Assembly: GCA_000403495.2 (NCBI GenBank)
Contig: KE159810.1
Span: forward strand, 771,272 to 835,271
From: Lachnospiraceae bacterium 10-1
Lineage (GTDB): Bacteria > Bacillota > Clostridia > Lachnospirales > Lachnospiraceae
DNA length: 64,000 nucleotides
Direction: 5' to 3'
Below, one piece after another: positions 35,225-44,113 of this stretch; positions within the stretch are counted from its first letter, which is position 1, and each line of letters opens with the position of its first letter. The notes under the pieces were generated by a model, which had not been told where the DNA came from, ran no database searches, and saw nothing but the letters and a program-made list of their open reading frames with translations. The position numbers and the translations under genes were made by a program.

Positions 35225-36487
35225 ATGGAAAAAATTATATTTCATATAGATGTAAATTCTGCCTATTTAAGCTGGAGTTCTTTAAAACGGCTTGAAAACG
35301 GCGACACTGTTGATTTAAGAACAATTCCTTCTATTGTGGGCGGCGATATGCAGCGGCGGCATGGGGTTGTTCTAGCCAAGTCCATCTCTGCAAAAAAATA
35401 TGGCATTACTACCGGTGAACCGATTGTAAATGCCCTGCGTAAATGCCCTTCACTGGTGATTGAGGCGCCTGACCATACTCTTTATCATCAAAAAAGCCTT
35501 GCCCTTATGGATTTTCTTTCCGGCATCTGCCCCGACATAGAGCAGCTTAGTGTGGATGAATGCTTTATGGATTTCACCTCTATTAAAAGCAGGTTTCCTT
35601 CTCCTGAAAAAGCTGCGCACATTATCAAAGATCAAATTCGTGAACGCTTTGGCTTCACTGTCAATATCGGTATTTCCGATAAAAAAGTCCTTGCAAAAAT
35701 GGCTTCGGATTTTAAAAAGCCGGATATGGTGCACACCCTTTATACCTGGGAAATTCAAAAAAAGATGTGGCCGCTTCCAGTTTCTTCCTTATATATGTGT
35801 GGAAAATCCAGCACAGCAGCATTAGAAAAGCTGGAAATCCGCACCATAGGTGATCTGGCAAAGGCGGATCAGGCTATCATTGCTTCCCATTTAAAAAGTC
35901 ACGGGCTTCTCTTGTGGAATTATGCAAACGGCCATGATGACTCCGGCGTAGTTTCTGTTCCTGTGGAGGCAAAGGGAATTGGTAATTCCACAACTCTTTC
36001 AAAAGATGCGGATAACCGCAGTGAAGCGCTGCATGTCCTTTTATCCTTATCGGACAGCGTTTCTACGCGTCTTAGAAAATCCGGACAGCTTGCAGGCATG
36101 ATCAGCGTGGAAATTAAATACAGCGACTTTCAAAGTGTCTCCCACCAGTGTTCCCTTCCTGATCCCTCTAACACCTCGCAAATCATTTATCAAACTTCCT
36201 GCCGGTTGTTTGATGAATTGTGGAATGGTTCTCCCATCCGGCTTTTAGGCATACGCTCATCTAAGCTGACAGATATTTCCGAGCCCTCCCAGCTTTCTTT
36301 ATTTGATCTGCAGATGGAAGGCTTTTCTTCTCCTTTGCCGGGTGCAGTGCAAAAACAACAGCAGCCCCTTTCCCCCTCTAAGGAAAAACTGGCTGCTCTT
36401 GACAAATCATTAGACAAAATACGTGAAAAATATGGAGATTCCGCAGTGATACGCGGCAGTCTTCTTTCCGGCCGCTCCGATACTTAG
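35225..36487 (+). CDS. dinB: Y-family DNA polymerase IV
   Basis: A 420-residue translesion polymerase. The catalytic motif FHIDVNSAYLSWSSL is at the N-terminus, the second carboxylate pair is in LSVDECFMDFT (about residue 108), and VNIGISDKKVLAKMASDFKKP is the palm signature. The little-finger domain follows, then a tail (SLFDLQMEGF) with a possible beta-clamp-binding QLSLFD peptide near residue 358. The start at 35225 is chosen because GGGAGA precedes it; the longer frame adds 25 non-family residues. No LexA box was found in the upstream gap. Confidence 0.94.
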   Translation: MEKIIFHIDVNSAYLSWSSLKRLENGDTVDLRTIPSIVGGDMQRRHGVVLAKSISAKKYGITTGEPIVNALRKCPSLVIEAPDHTLYHQKSLALMDFLSGICPDIEQLSVDECFMDFTSIKSRFPSPEKAAHIIKDQIRERFGFTVNIGISDKKVLAKMASDFKKPDMVHTLYTWEIQKKMWPLPVSSLYMCGKSSTAALEKLEIRTIGDLAKADQAIIASHLKSHGLLLWNYANGHDDSGVVSVPVEAKGIGNSTTLSKDADNRSEALHVLLSLSDSVSTRLRKSGQLAGMISVEIKYSDFQSVSHQCSLPDPSNTSQIIYQTSCRLFDELWNGSPIRLLGIRSSKLTDISEPSQLSLFDLQMEGFSSPLPGAVQKQQQPLSPSKEKLAALDKSLDKIREKYGDSAVIRGSLLSGRSDT

Positions 36488-37047
36488 CGTTTCTTTACAC
36501 TGTAGCCAAAGGTTCCAAGCTTTTCTCCCAGAGTAAAATAGCTGCCATGAGAATAGGCAATGGGATCTGCGTTTTCAAATAAAAATCGACCCTTTTCATC
36601 CATATAGGTTTCATCTGCGTGAACAGCAACGACTTCAGCCACATACATATCATGGGTTCCCAGCCGCAGCGTCTGTTTCACACAGCATTCAATATTAACA
36701 GGACTTTCCTTGATAAGAGGAGCCTTTACTATATCTGCCGGTAAAGTGCTTAAATTCATATCCTTAAATTTATCCGTATCTCTTCCACTTTTCACGCCGC
36801 AGTAATCTACTGCATAGGTTAAATTTCTGGTGGTCAGATTGATTACAAATTCTCCGGTTTCCTCTATCATTTGATGAGAATACCTTTCCGGACGCACTGA
36901 AATAGAAACCATAGGCGGATCACTACATACGGTTCCTGTCCATGCAACGGTAAAAACATTGGCATTCCCCTGCTTATCGGCTGCCGTAATCAGTACTGCG
37001 GGCACCGGATACAGCATGTTTCCGGGTTTCCAGCTTTGTCTGCTCAT
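36484..37047 (-). CDS. Flavin reductase-like, FMN-binding protein
   Basis: A 187-residue protein of the flavin reductase-like FMN-binding split-barrel family. PVPAVLITAADKQGNANVFTVAW, the conserved VSISVRPERYS and FVINLTT, and the HADE-GRF end match proteins that bind FMN and carry out NAD(P)H-dependent flavin reduction or act as small ferric/flavin reductases. The substrate is not known. It overlaps the end of dinB by four bases in convergent orientation and lies 10 bases downstream of the coiled-coil gene, which it may follow in one transcript. Confidence 0.9.
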   Translation of the reverse strand: MSRQSWKPGNMLYPVPAVLITAADKQGNANVFTVAWTGTVCSDPPMVSISVRPERYSHQMIEETGEFVINLTTRNLTYAVDYCGVKSGRDTDKFKDMNLSTLPADIVKAPLIKESPVNIECCVKQTLRLGTHDMYVAEVVAVHADETYMDEKGRFLFENADPIAYSHGSYFTLGEKLGTFGYSVKKR

Positions 37048-37057
37048 ACCTTTTCTC

Positions 37058-37708
37058 CTAAAATAATCCTAAAATCCTTGCAATGGTAATTGCAATATTT
37101 GCAATTGAAATCATCATAGTAACAACAACAAAAGGGAATAATACTTTACTGCTCTTTGTAAATTTCTCCTGTTCGTCCTTAAGCTCTGCCGTCTGCTTTC
37201 CCAATTCCTCTATCATAGCTGCCTGAACATTACGGTATACCTTTACATTATCTGTATGTAAAAAGTCTTCCATACTCTTAAACTGCTCCTCCAGCTTGGT
37301 ACGCAGTCCCGACATATTTTCAGTGATCTGCTCCAGATTATCAGAATTTTCTTTGATTTCTGCTATTTTTGCAAGACTTTCATTTAAGGTCTGATTAATT
37401 CCTGCAATTGACAGATCTGATGTTTCTTTGATTTTTGATACAGAAACTGCTTCTACCTCACCTGCCGTATGGCCTAATTTTTCATTTGCCTTATCCGCCA
37501 ATTCCTGTACGCCCTGAGCACTTTCTATGTTTTTCAAATTCAGTTTACGCATTTCCTGAATACAGTCATCATACTTTTCCATTTGATTCTTAAATAAAGT
37601 AAGCTGCTTTTCAAGATTTTCGAGGGCTGCTGCGTCGGCAGCCGCATTTGCACGAATGATTTCCTGTGAATTTAATTTCTGAGAAATCTTGTCCATAAAA
37701 TTATCCAT
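37058..37708 (-). CDS. Coiled-coil protein with C-terminal membrane anchor
   Basis: A 216-residue protein made almost entirely of helices: coiled-coil segments from about residue 10 to 180 (LEKQLTLFKNQMEKYDDCIQ; ELADKANEKLGHTAGEVEAV; ITENMSGLRTKLEEQF) and one C-terminal membrane segment (LFPFVVVTMMISIANIAITI). This tail-anchored shape resembles proteins that tether to the membrane and organise division or envelope machinery, but no family is recognised. GGAGG lies five bases before the ATG at 37708. It may share a transcript with the flavin reductase gene. Confidence 0.7.
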   Translation of the reverse strand: MDNFMDKISQKLNSQEIIRANAAADAAALENLEKQLTLFKNQMEKYDDCIQEMRKLNLKNIESAQGVQELADKANEKLGHTAGEVEAVSVSKIKETSDLSIAGINQTLNESLAKIAEIKENSDNLEQITENMSGLRTKLEEQFKSMEDFLHTDNVKVYRNVQAAMIEELGKQTAELKDEQEKFTKSSKVLFPFVVVTMMISIANIAITIARILGLF

Positions 37709-38157
37709 CGTTTCCTCCATTCCGAAGCGATTACACACCTGCATATATCTGCATATATCTTAACACTTTTAACGAATATTTACAATAAATGACTTTTTTC
37801 TCTCCATTGTGCAATCTGCATAAATTTTCCTTTTATTTTTTTCTATCATTGTAATAATTAACGATAATTTCATATCGTGTTCATACTTTATTCATAATTC
37901 TGAGGTATATTATATTTATAGCAAAAGCAAACACGTAATGAAATTCATTACACACATAGATAAATTTTTTCATAATAGCCCAGGCGCAGAAATGTGTCTG
38001 GGCACTCCTCATTTCAGGAAAATTTACATATTTTTTAATATAAACATCATTTTTCCTTTCATATATCCACAGACAGATCAAACAGTTAAGGTTATATAAC
38101 AAAAACAGATGGATCTATTCCATCTGTTTTCTAACTTGTCAAAGCTTATAAATGCTT
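37709..38157. other. 450-bp gene-free region between two minus-strand genes
   Basis: No convincing gene. Features seen: the palindrome GTAATGAAATTCATTAC (37935-37951), a hairpin GCCCAG...CTGGGC (about 37979-38004), several AT-rich tracts (37900 and 38030), and the terminator of the alarmone synthetase at 38103-38129. A 30-codon reading frame on the minus strand ending near 37881 has no good ribosome binding site and is not called. The region could hold the promoter of the coiled-coil gene and perhaps an unannotated small RNA. Confidence 0.5.
38103..38129 (-). terminator. Terminator of the small alarmone synthetase gene
   Basis: A perfect 11-bp stem AAACAGATGGA/TCCATCTGTTT with a 5-base loop and T residues on the minus strand, just after the gene. 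Confidence 0.85.
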
Positions 38158-38799
38158 TTATTCTTTCTTCCCGGTAATCTTAAGAACCTCCTCATTAAGT
38201 GAAAGCATTTTAATGTCAAGTTCTGAAACCATTTTTGCACATGCAATTAACTCTTCCTTAATATATGCAGGTGCATTGCCTTCAAACTTATAATGAATCT
38301 TATGCTCCAAACTGGCCCAGAAATCCATGGCAACTGTGCGAATCTGAATTTCCACCTTAGTATCCACAATCCTGTCAGATAAATATACGGGTACCGTAAC
38401 CAGCATATGATAGCTCTTGTACCCGCTTGCTTTCGGATTAACAATGTAATCCTTAACAGAAATCACCTTAATATCACTTTGATTGCTGATCATTTCCGCT
38501 ATTCTGTAAATATCTGATGTAAAAGAACAAATCACGCGAATGCCTGCAATGTCATTCACATACTGAACCATATTCTGGATCGTTGATTCATATCCATGTT
38601 TTTTTAATTTTTTAACAATACTTTCTGAAGTTTTAATTCTTGACTTAATGTGTTCGATAGGATTATACCTATGTACATGCTGAAATTCATCATTTAGTAT
38701 TTCCAGTTTAGTCGATATCTGCTTAAGTGCAGAATTATAAATTAGTATGACTTCCTTCCAGCTATCCACATCACTGTCACGCTCAACTCTAAGTTCCAT
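38158..38799 (-). CDS. Small alarmone synthetase ((p)ppGpp synthetase, RelQ/YjbM type)
   Basis: A 213-residue single-domain RelA/SpoT-like synthetase without the hydrolase or regulatory domains of long Rel proteins. Signatures: IEHIKSRIKTSESIVKKLKKHG (residues 46-67), VNDIAGIRVICSFTSDIYRI (86-105), the conserved DYIVNPKASGYKSYHMLV and the catalytic VEIQIRTVAMDFWASLEHKI, with the Glu of VEIQIR intact. It makes (p)ppGpp from GTP/GDP and ATP, generally under cell-envelope or alkaline stress in relatives. It stands alone between a gene-free stretch and a 245-base gap. Confidence 0.93.
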   Translation of the reverse strand: MELRVERDSDVDSWKEVILIYNSALKQISTKLEILNDEFQHVHRYNPIEHIKSRIKTSESIVKKLKKHGYESTIQNMVQYVNDIAGIRVICSFTSDIYRIAEMISNQSDIKVISVKDYIVNPKASGYKSYHMLVTVPVYLSDRIVDTKVEIQIRTVAMDFWASLEHKIHYKFEGNAPAYIKEELIACAKMVSELDIKMLSLNEEVLKITGKKE

Positions 38800-39044
38800 T
38801 GAAATTCCCGCCTTACTTGTGTAATAATATGCATACCAAATGTACTTTTATATATACACTTTTTCCCCTTTTCTTTATGTTCATTCTATCATACTTTTGC
38901 ATAATAATGTATATTATAAACAATTATTTAATTGTTTTTTAAGTTTTGTTGTGAATTTATTACTGCTTTTTCTTCCTCCATATGCTATGATTAAAAAAAT
39001 GTCAGAAAATGTATTTTAGTAATATATATTCAGGAGAATTATCA

Positions 39045-39311
39045 ATGTTCAGGATGTGGGCAAAAGTTTTTAAAGACAATCATTTATTAAAAGATACCGT
39101 CATTTGCAATGAAAGCGGGGATACCCGCACTCATAAGGTTTTTCAGGCACTGGATGAAATCTGTTATGAATTTGACTTAGGGAAGCCAATCTGGCTGGAT
39201 GCCACAATTGCAGAGTTTAAACGCCATGCCAAGGCACGGTTTACACAGGATAATTTTATAGAGCAGATTGAGTTTGATTACCTTGAGATTCATGTAATTG
39301 AAGAGGACTAA
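39045..39311 (+). CDS. Conserved small hypothetical protein
   Basis: An 88-residue soluble acidic protein. The start at 39045 is chosen for AGGAGA seven bases upstream; the frame also opens 36 bases earlier without a site. It has MWAKVFKDNHLLKDTVIC and a Phe-rich C-terminus FIEQIEFDYLEIHVIEED. Lachnospiraceae genomes have similar short proteins, but no domain name applies and no function is proposed. It converges on the EamA gene with 15 bases between. Confidence 0.65.
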   Translation: MFRMWAKVFKDNHLLKDTVICNESGDTRTHKVFQALDEICYEFDLGKPIWLDATIAEFKRHAKARFTQDNFIEQIEFDYLEIHVIEED

Positions 39312-39326
39312 AGCAAATAAAATATT

Positions 39327-39740
39327 TCAAATCACCATAACCAAAGTGCCGACTCCTATTAAAATGCAGCCGATCAGAGATTTTACCGTAAATTCTTCAT
39401 GCAGGAATACAAAAGCCAGCACCAGTGTAATAACCACACTTAATTTATCAATGGGCACTACTTTAGATGCTTCACCGATTTGCAGCGCCTTATAATAGCA
39501 AAGCCATGATCCGCCTGTTGCCAATCCGGATAAAATCAGAAACAGCCAGCTTTTCCTGCTTATTTCCCAAATACCATTTTGGGCATGGGTTAAAAATACC
39601 ATTCCCCATGCTAAAGCCACCACTACTACAGTTCTGATGGCAGTTGCCAGGTTTGAGTTAACTCCTTCAATTCCCACTTTAGCCAATATAGATGTGAGTG
39701 CTGCAAAAATTGCAGATAATAATGCAAATAAAAACCACAT
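39327..39740 (-). CDS. Small EamA/DMT-superfamily transporter
   Basis: A 137-residue membrane protein with about five segments (LFALLSAIFAALTSILAKVG; IRTVVVVALAWGMVFL; WLFLILSGLATGGSWLCYYKAL; LSVVITLVLAFVFL; LIGCILIGVGTLVMVI). It is a single EamA domain, half the length of the usual ten-segment exporters, so it probably acts as a dimer in the style of small multidrug-type proteins. ALQIGEASKVVPIDKLS is a family signature. GGAAGG precedes the ATG at 39740. The substrate is not known. Confidence 0.88.
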   Translation of the reverse strand: MWFLFALLSAIFAALTSILAKVGIEGVNSNLATAIRTVVVVALAWGMVFLTHAQNGIWEISRKSWLFLILSGLATGGSWLCYYKALQIGEASKVVPIDKLSVVITLVLAFVFLHEEFTVKSLIGCILIGVGTLVMVI

Positions 39741-40053
39741 AAAATCCTTCCTCGAATAGAGCGTCTTCCAGCCCCGCAAAATGATTGATCTATTATAAGA
39801 ACATAGCACAATTGCCTTAATATTTCAATCAGCTTATTCTTCTTCACTCTGCTTAATGCTTATTCTGTTGTACAATTCATCTACTGTCTTTTCCATTAAG
39901 TATTCTATTTTAATCATTTTTCTATAATATTACTTCTTAAAAATTATGAATAATTTATTTGACACCTGAAATAATATGTAGTAGTATTACAATATATTTA
40001 ACATAGTTTTAAAAACTATATCTTGAAGTTTTGCAATAAAAGGAGGCTTTTCT

Positions 40054-40704
40054 ATGCAGATTACAATACGTGAACCTGGAAGTGCGCTTACCCACTTTAT
40101 CGGTATGATGATGGCAGTTTTTGCTGCTGCACCTTTACTCATAAAAGCCGGCGTCTCATCCGGCAAAAATACCCTGATAGCACTAAGCATTTTTTGTATC
40201 AGCATGATTCTTTTATATGGAGCAAGCGCCACTTACCACTCGCTGAACATCAGTGGAAAAGTGCTGCGGGTTTTCCGTAAACTGGATCATATGATGATCT
40301 TTGTGCTGATTGCAGGCTCCTATACACCGGTATGTCTGATTGTTTTAGGTGGAAACCTGGGCTATACCCTGCTTGCAGTTGTATGGGGAATTGCAATTTT
40401 CGGCATGGCGCTGAAAGCCTTTTGGATCACTTGTCCTAAATGGTTTTCCTCAATAATTTATATTGCAATGGGCTGGGTATGCGTCGCAGTATTTGGACCT
40501 TTATGGAACATTCTTCCCCATGCCGCCTTCGGCTGGCTTTTAGCAGGAGGTATTATCTACACCATTGGCGGCGTTGTATATGCCTTAAAACTCCCTTTAT
40601 TCAATGCAAAACATGAATTTTTTGGTTCCCATGAAATTTTTCACCTGTTTGTCATGGGAGGAAGCATCTGCCACTTTATCTTTATGTATCTGTATGTGGC
40701 ATAA
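40054..40704 (+). CDS. Hemolysin III/PAQR-family membrane protein
   Basis: A 216-residue protein with seven membrane segments, matching the bacterial hemolysin III (PAQR-like) family. The conserved motifs are complete: SATYHSLN (near residue 54), FRKLDHMMIFVLIAGSYTPV (about 73-92) and HEIFHLFVMGGSICHF near the end, carrying the histidines that bind a metal in PAQR proteins. Despite the name, toxicity is not established for most members. A GGAGG site precedes the ATG. It stands alone on the plus strand. Confidence 0.92.
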   Translation: MQITIREPGSALTHFIGMMMAVFAAAPLLIKAGVSSGKNTLIALSIFCISMILLYGASATYHSLNISGKVLRVFRKLDHMMIFVLIAGSYTPVCLIVLGGNLGYTLLAVVWGIAIFGMALKAFWITCPKWFSSIIYIAMGWVCVAVFGPLWNILPHAAFGWLLAGGIIYTIGGVVYALKLPLFNAKHEFFGSHEIFHLFVMGGSICHFIFMYLYVA

Positions 40705-40771
40705 AATCGGGTATTCTAAATACACTCTCCCAACTCTTTGCAAGAGCCTCTCTTGCAAAGGGCTTTTCATC

Positions 40772-42172
40772 CTACACGAGGGGAAGGGCAAGCTTCACGG
40801 TATGTCCTTCCTCTTTTATTTGAAAGCTGCCCTTATGGGCCAGCACAATCTGTTTTACAATTCTAAGCCCCATAACATGCGGTTTTTCTTTCACTCTTTG
40901 CCCCTCTATTGTCCCATCAAAAATTTTGTCAAAACCACTTTCCCCTTCAAGAATTTCTATCACTTCCTTTGGAATTCCACATCCGTCATCTGTTACCTGC
41001 AAAACACAACTGTTCCCTTCTATGCTGCCTGCAATCACAATTTTGCAACCTTTCGGATTGTGAAGGAAGCTGTTATTTAGCAAATTGCCAACAGCCCTTG
41101 CAATTAATTTTTCGTCCCCCTGCAGTACTGTGCCTTCCAAACAGTCATCTATTTCAAGAGCCAGTTCAAATTGTTCTTTTATACCCTCATTGATTTTTTC
41201 TGCTGCCAGCCTTCTTAAGAGCGCCGCCGGATAAAAATCCGCTATTCTTAAAGGCTGCATGTTATATTCCAGCTTTGAGGTTAAGTTTAAATCTTCAATC
41301 AACTGCTTAATCTTAAGGCTTTGGTTTTTAATGGCTGCTGCCCGTTCTCTGTCTTCTATACATAAGTCTTTTTTGTTTTCCAGTTCATCTGCATATCCTA
41401 TAATAACAGAAAGCGGGGTTCGTATATCATGGGAAACACCTGCAATCCATTCAGTCCGTGCCTCATCCCTCTTATTTAATGCTTTTCTTTGCTGTTCCAG
41501 AAGGTTGGAAGTGCGGTTAACCTGCGCTGTAAGCTGAGCAGTCACTCCTTTTTCAGAAAGTTCTACCCTATGATTGGATGACAATTCAAAATTTCCCTTT
41601 GTAAGCGGCAGCAAGGATTTGTAATATCGAAATCCTAAAAAAAGAATCGCACAAATAACCACCAGTAAATTTACTCCCAGTGCAATTCTAAAGTACTTCC
41701 CTAAATTGCGCATGAACCCTTCTGGGAACTCTACCGGATATTTCCATATAATGCCTTTTTCCCTTCCTGCCACCAAAAGTCCTTTTTCCGTATTTAATAC
41801 CCTGACCGGATAATCATTCAAATACCACCTGCTGAAAGCTGCAATCTCACCGGCTGTATAATGAGTTTTAAACCCCTCCGGAAGGTTCCATCCATAGCGC
41901 AATTCTCCCTGGTCATTTAACACCATCAGAAAAAGAAAGCCGCCTTCTGATAAGTATTCTTCTCCTTCCTGATTCAGGCTCAGTTCCCCATTTGTTTCTT
42001 CCAACCCCATATATTCCAGCTTGCCGATTCCATAACTGGAAATCGGGCGCTCAATCATATACAAATCTCCCATTACCCATAAGAAAATGCCCACATTGGC
42101 CATAAGTAACAGTAAAATAATTCCCCATGTAGAAACCACATATTTTCCATATATTTTAAGCAGATCTTTCAT
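40772..42172 (-). CDS. Sensor histidine kinase, lantibiotic-sensing type
   Basis: A 466-residue membrane kinase. Two membrane segments (about 13-33 and 168-190) bracket a 130-residue extracellular sensor. The cytoplasmic part has a dimerisation/phosphoacceptor region with SHDIRTPLSVIIGYADELE (His near residue 249), an N box NLLNNSFLHNP, G1 DDGCGIPK and HVMGLRIVKQIV. It follows its response regulator by 19 bases. A long extracellular domain next to a three-part ABC exporter matches the CprK/NisK-like kinases that sense cationic antimicrobial peptides; the peptide ligand is inferred, not seen. Confidence 0.9.
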   Translation of the reverse strand: MKDLLKIYGKYVVSTWGIILLLLMANVGIFLWVMGDLYMIERPISSYGIGKLEYMGLEETNGELSLNQEGEEYLSEGGFLFLMVLNDQGELRYGWNLPEGFKTHYTAGEIAAFSRWYLNDYPVRVLNTEKGLLVAGREKGIIWKYPVEFPEGFMRNLGKYFRIALGVNLLVVICAILFLGFRYYKSLLPLTKGNFELSSNHRVELSEKGVTAQLTAQVNRTSNLLEQQRKALNKRDEARTEWIAGVSHDIRTPLSVIIGYADELENKKDLCIEDRERAAAIKNQSLKIKQLIEDLNLTSKLEYNMQPLRIADFYPAALLRRLAAEKINEGIKEQFELALEIDDCLEGTVLQGDEKLIARAVGNLLNNSFLHNPKGCKIVIAGSIEGNSCVLQVTDDGCGIPKEVIEILEGESGFDKIFDGTIEGQRVKEKPHVMGLRIVKQIVLAHKGSFQIKEEGHTVKLALPLV

Positions 42173-42191
42173 ATTTAATCTCCATTTTAAC

Positions 42192-42905
42192 CTATTGTAC
42201 CAATTTGTAGCCCAGCCCCCGCACAGTTAAAAGTACCTTAGGCTTTGAAGGATTTTCTTCTATTTTTTCTCTAAGTCTTCTGATATGCACCATAATCGTA
42301 TTTTCATAACCAAAATAATTGTCCTGCCACACTGCCTGGCATAGTTGATCAAAAGTGACTATATTCCCTTTATTTTCCCATAATTTTTTGAGAATCAAAA
42401 GTTCTTTTGCTGTTAAGGGGATTTCTTCTCCTCTTTCATTCCATTTTACGATTCCACTTTTGAAATTCACTATGCACTTCCCCAGAATAATCTCTTCCGT
42501 TTCTTTTTCTTCCATCATTTTTGAAGAATATGTTCTTTTTAAAATCGCGCTGACTCGTAAGGCAAGCTCTTTGGGCAGAAAAGGCTTTACCATATAATCA
42601 TCTGCGCCAAGCCCCAGCCCTAACAACCGATCGCTGTCTTCATCTCTTGCTGACAAAAATAATACCGGCACATCTGAAACCGTTCTTATTCTCTGCATCA
42701 GTAAAAATCCGTCTCCATCCGGCAGATTAACGTCAAGAATCACAAGATGAGGTTCTTTATGTAAAAAATACTCTTCCGTCTCTTTTACGCAAAAAGTCAT
42801 ATCTATATTGGAAAATCCTTCTCTCCGCAAGATTCCGTCTACCATCTTGCAAAGTTCTTTGTTATCATCCACAATCAGCAGTGTGCCATCATATATGTGT
42901 TTCAT
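42192..42905 (-). CDS. OmpR-family response regulator
   Basis: A 237-residue regulator: receiver domain (1-120) with acidic pair LIVDDN, phosphoacceptor Asp in LVILDVNLPDGDGF (residue 59 or so), Thr/Ser and Lys at LFLSAR and MVKPF; then a winged-helix effector (about 140-237; LTAKELLILKKLWENKG, YENTIMVHIRRLREKIE). GGAGG precedes the ATG at 42905. Its gene is divergent from the ABC exporter operon, and the shared 236-base gap has three ATGTAAG repeats that fit its DNA-binding style. Confidence 0.95.
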   Translation of the reverse strand: MKHIYDGTLLIVDDNKELCKMVDGILRREGFSNIDMTFCVKETEEYFLHKEPHLVILDVNLPDGDGFLLMQRIRTVSDVPVLFLSARDEDSDRLLGLGLGADDYMVKPFLPKELALRVSAILKRTYSSKMMEEKETEEIILGKCIVNFKSGIVKWNERGEEIPLTAKELLILKKLWENKGNIVTFDQLCQAVWQDNYFGYENTIMVHIRRLREKIEENPSKPKVLLTVRGLGYKLVQ

Positions 42906-43002
42906 TTATGCCTCCATATCAAAATCATTTCTATTTGTTAATTATATCATTACCTTCAAATGCTTCTTTGATTTAACTTCATTGTAATACAATTTGAAAT
43001 CT

Positions 43003-43062
43003 ATGTAAGCATATCCTGAAAAATTTAAGGTAAATGTAAGGCAGGCTTCATTTTCATGTAAG
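43003..43062. promoter_or_regulatory. Three direct repeats ATGTAAG, probable regulator sites
   Basis: ATGTAAG occurs at 43003-43009, 43034-43040 and 43056-43062. The steps of 31 and 22 bases are close to three and two helical turns, so all lie on one face of the DNA, 80 to 140 bases before the ABC gene. Confidence 0.55.
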
Positions 43063-43141
43063 AATGGGAATGTATCCTTTTTATGCAAGGGTGAAATTGT
43101 TATATGCATCTCCAAGTAATAAAGAAAGGAATTAGATTTTT

Positions 43142-44113
43142 ATGAAAAGTTATGGAAAAAACAAAAATTTTATTATTGAGACTCACAATCTTACAAAAAG
43201 CTATGGAAATACCGGCCACACCAAGTCCGTTGTTCATCAAGTGGATTTGGCAGTTCCCGAAGGATGTATTTATGGTTTTTTAGGACCAAATGGTGCCGGA
43301 AAAACTACTACCATGAAAATGCTTTTAGGCTTGATCAAACCTACGGAAGGAGACATATCTATTTTGGGAACCCCTCTTGTTTTATCAGGAAAAGGCGTTT
43401 CAAAGGAAAAAGACCGGCTGTCCATATTAAAAAAAACCGGTTCTTTAATTGAATCTCCTTCTTATTATGGACACCTGACCGGAAGAGAAAACCTGGAAAT
43501 CATTTGTACATTAAAAAATATTCCCAAAAGTGAAATCAATGAAGTATTATCCATTGTCAGAATGGAAAATCAGCAAAATAAAAAAGCCGGCCACTATTCC
43601 CTTGGCATGAGGCAGCGTCTTGGCCTTGCCGGTGCTTTGCTTGGGCATCCTAAACTGCTTCTTCTGGATGAACCTACTAATGGCCTTGATCCCGCCGGAA
43701 TTTGGGAAATGCGTGACCTGATCCGTTCCCTTCCGGAAAATTATCATATGACTGTTATGGTTTCCAGCCATCTTTTAAGCGAAATTGATCAGATAGCCGA
43801 CTATGCAGGCATCATCAATAAAGGAGAATTAATTTTTCAGGACAGCCTTCTTCACCTGCATGAATACAGCAGACGTCAGTTAAGGCTCCGCACAGACAAC
43901 AATAATCGTGCTTTATGTATCTTAAATGAAAATGATATTAACTGCACTTTACTTGAAAACTATCTTACATTTTCTGAAACAAATGATGAAAAGACTGCCT
44001 TTTTAATCTCTGCTTTGGTACGGGAAGGTATCGGAATTTTGCGGATTGAAGAATACCAAAAATCTCTGGAGGATATTTTCCTTCAACTTACAGGAAAGCA
44101 GGTGAGTTTGTAA
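43142..44113 (+). CDS. ABC exporter ATP-binding subunit, lantibiotic-immunity type
   Basis: A 323-residue ATPase. Walker A GPNGAGKTT is at residues 48-56, the signature YSLGMRQRLGL at 153-163, Walker B LLLLDEP at 173-179, D-loop NGLDPAG at 181-187 and the switch His in SSHLLSE. Order, length and the C-terminal region (SLEDIFLQLTGKQV) match the LanF/BcrA/CprA subunits that expel bacteriocins. It starts a three-gene operon on the plus strand and its stop overlaps the next start (TAATG). The control region is shared with the divergent two-component genes. Confidence 0.93.
   Translation: MKSYGKNKNFIIETHNLTKSYGNTGHTKSVVHQVDLAVPEGCIYGFLGPNGAGKTTTMKMLLGLIKPTEGDISILGTPLVLSGKGVSKEKDRLSILKKTGSLIESPSYYGHLTGRENLEIICTLKNIPKSEINEVLSIVRMENQQNKKAGHYSLGMRQRLGLAGALLGHPKLLLLDEPTNGLDPAGIWEMRDLIRSLPENYHMTVMVSSHLLSEIDQIADYAGIINKGELIFQDSLLHLHEYSRRQLRLRTDNNNRALCILNENDINCTLLENYLTFSETNDEKTAFLISALVREGIGILRIEEYQKSLEDIFLQLTGKQVSL

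Noticed and set aside
37881-38102. 73-codon minus-strand frame in the gene-free stretch
   Set aside because: No ribosome binding site, low-complexity hydrophobic text, and part of it overlaps a hairpin.
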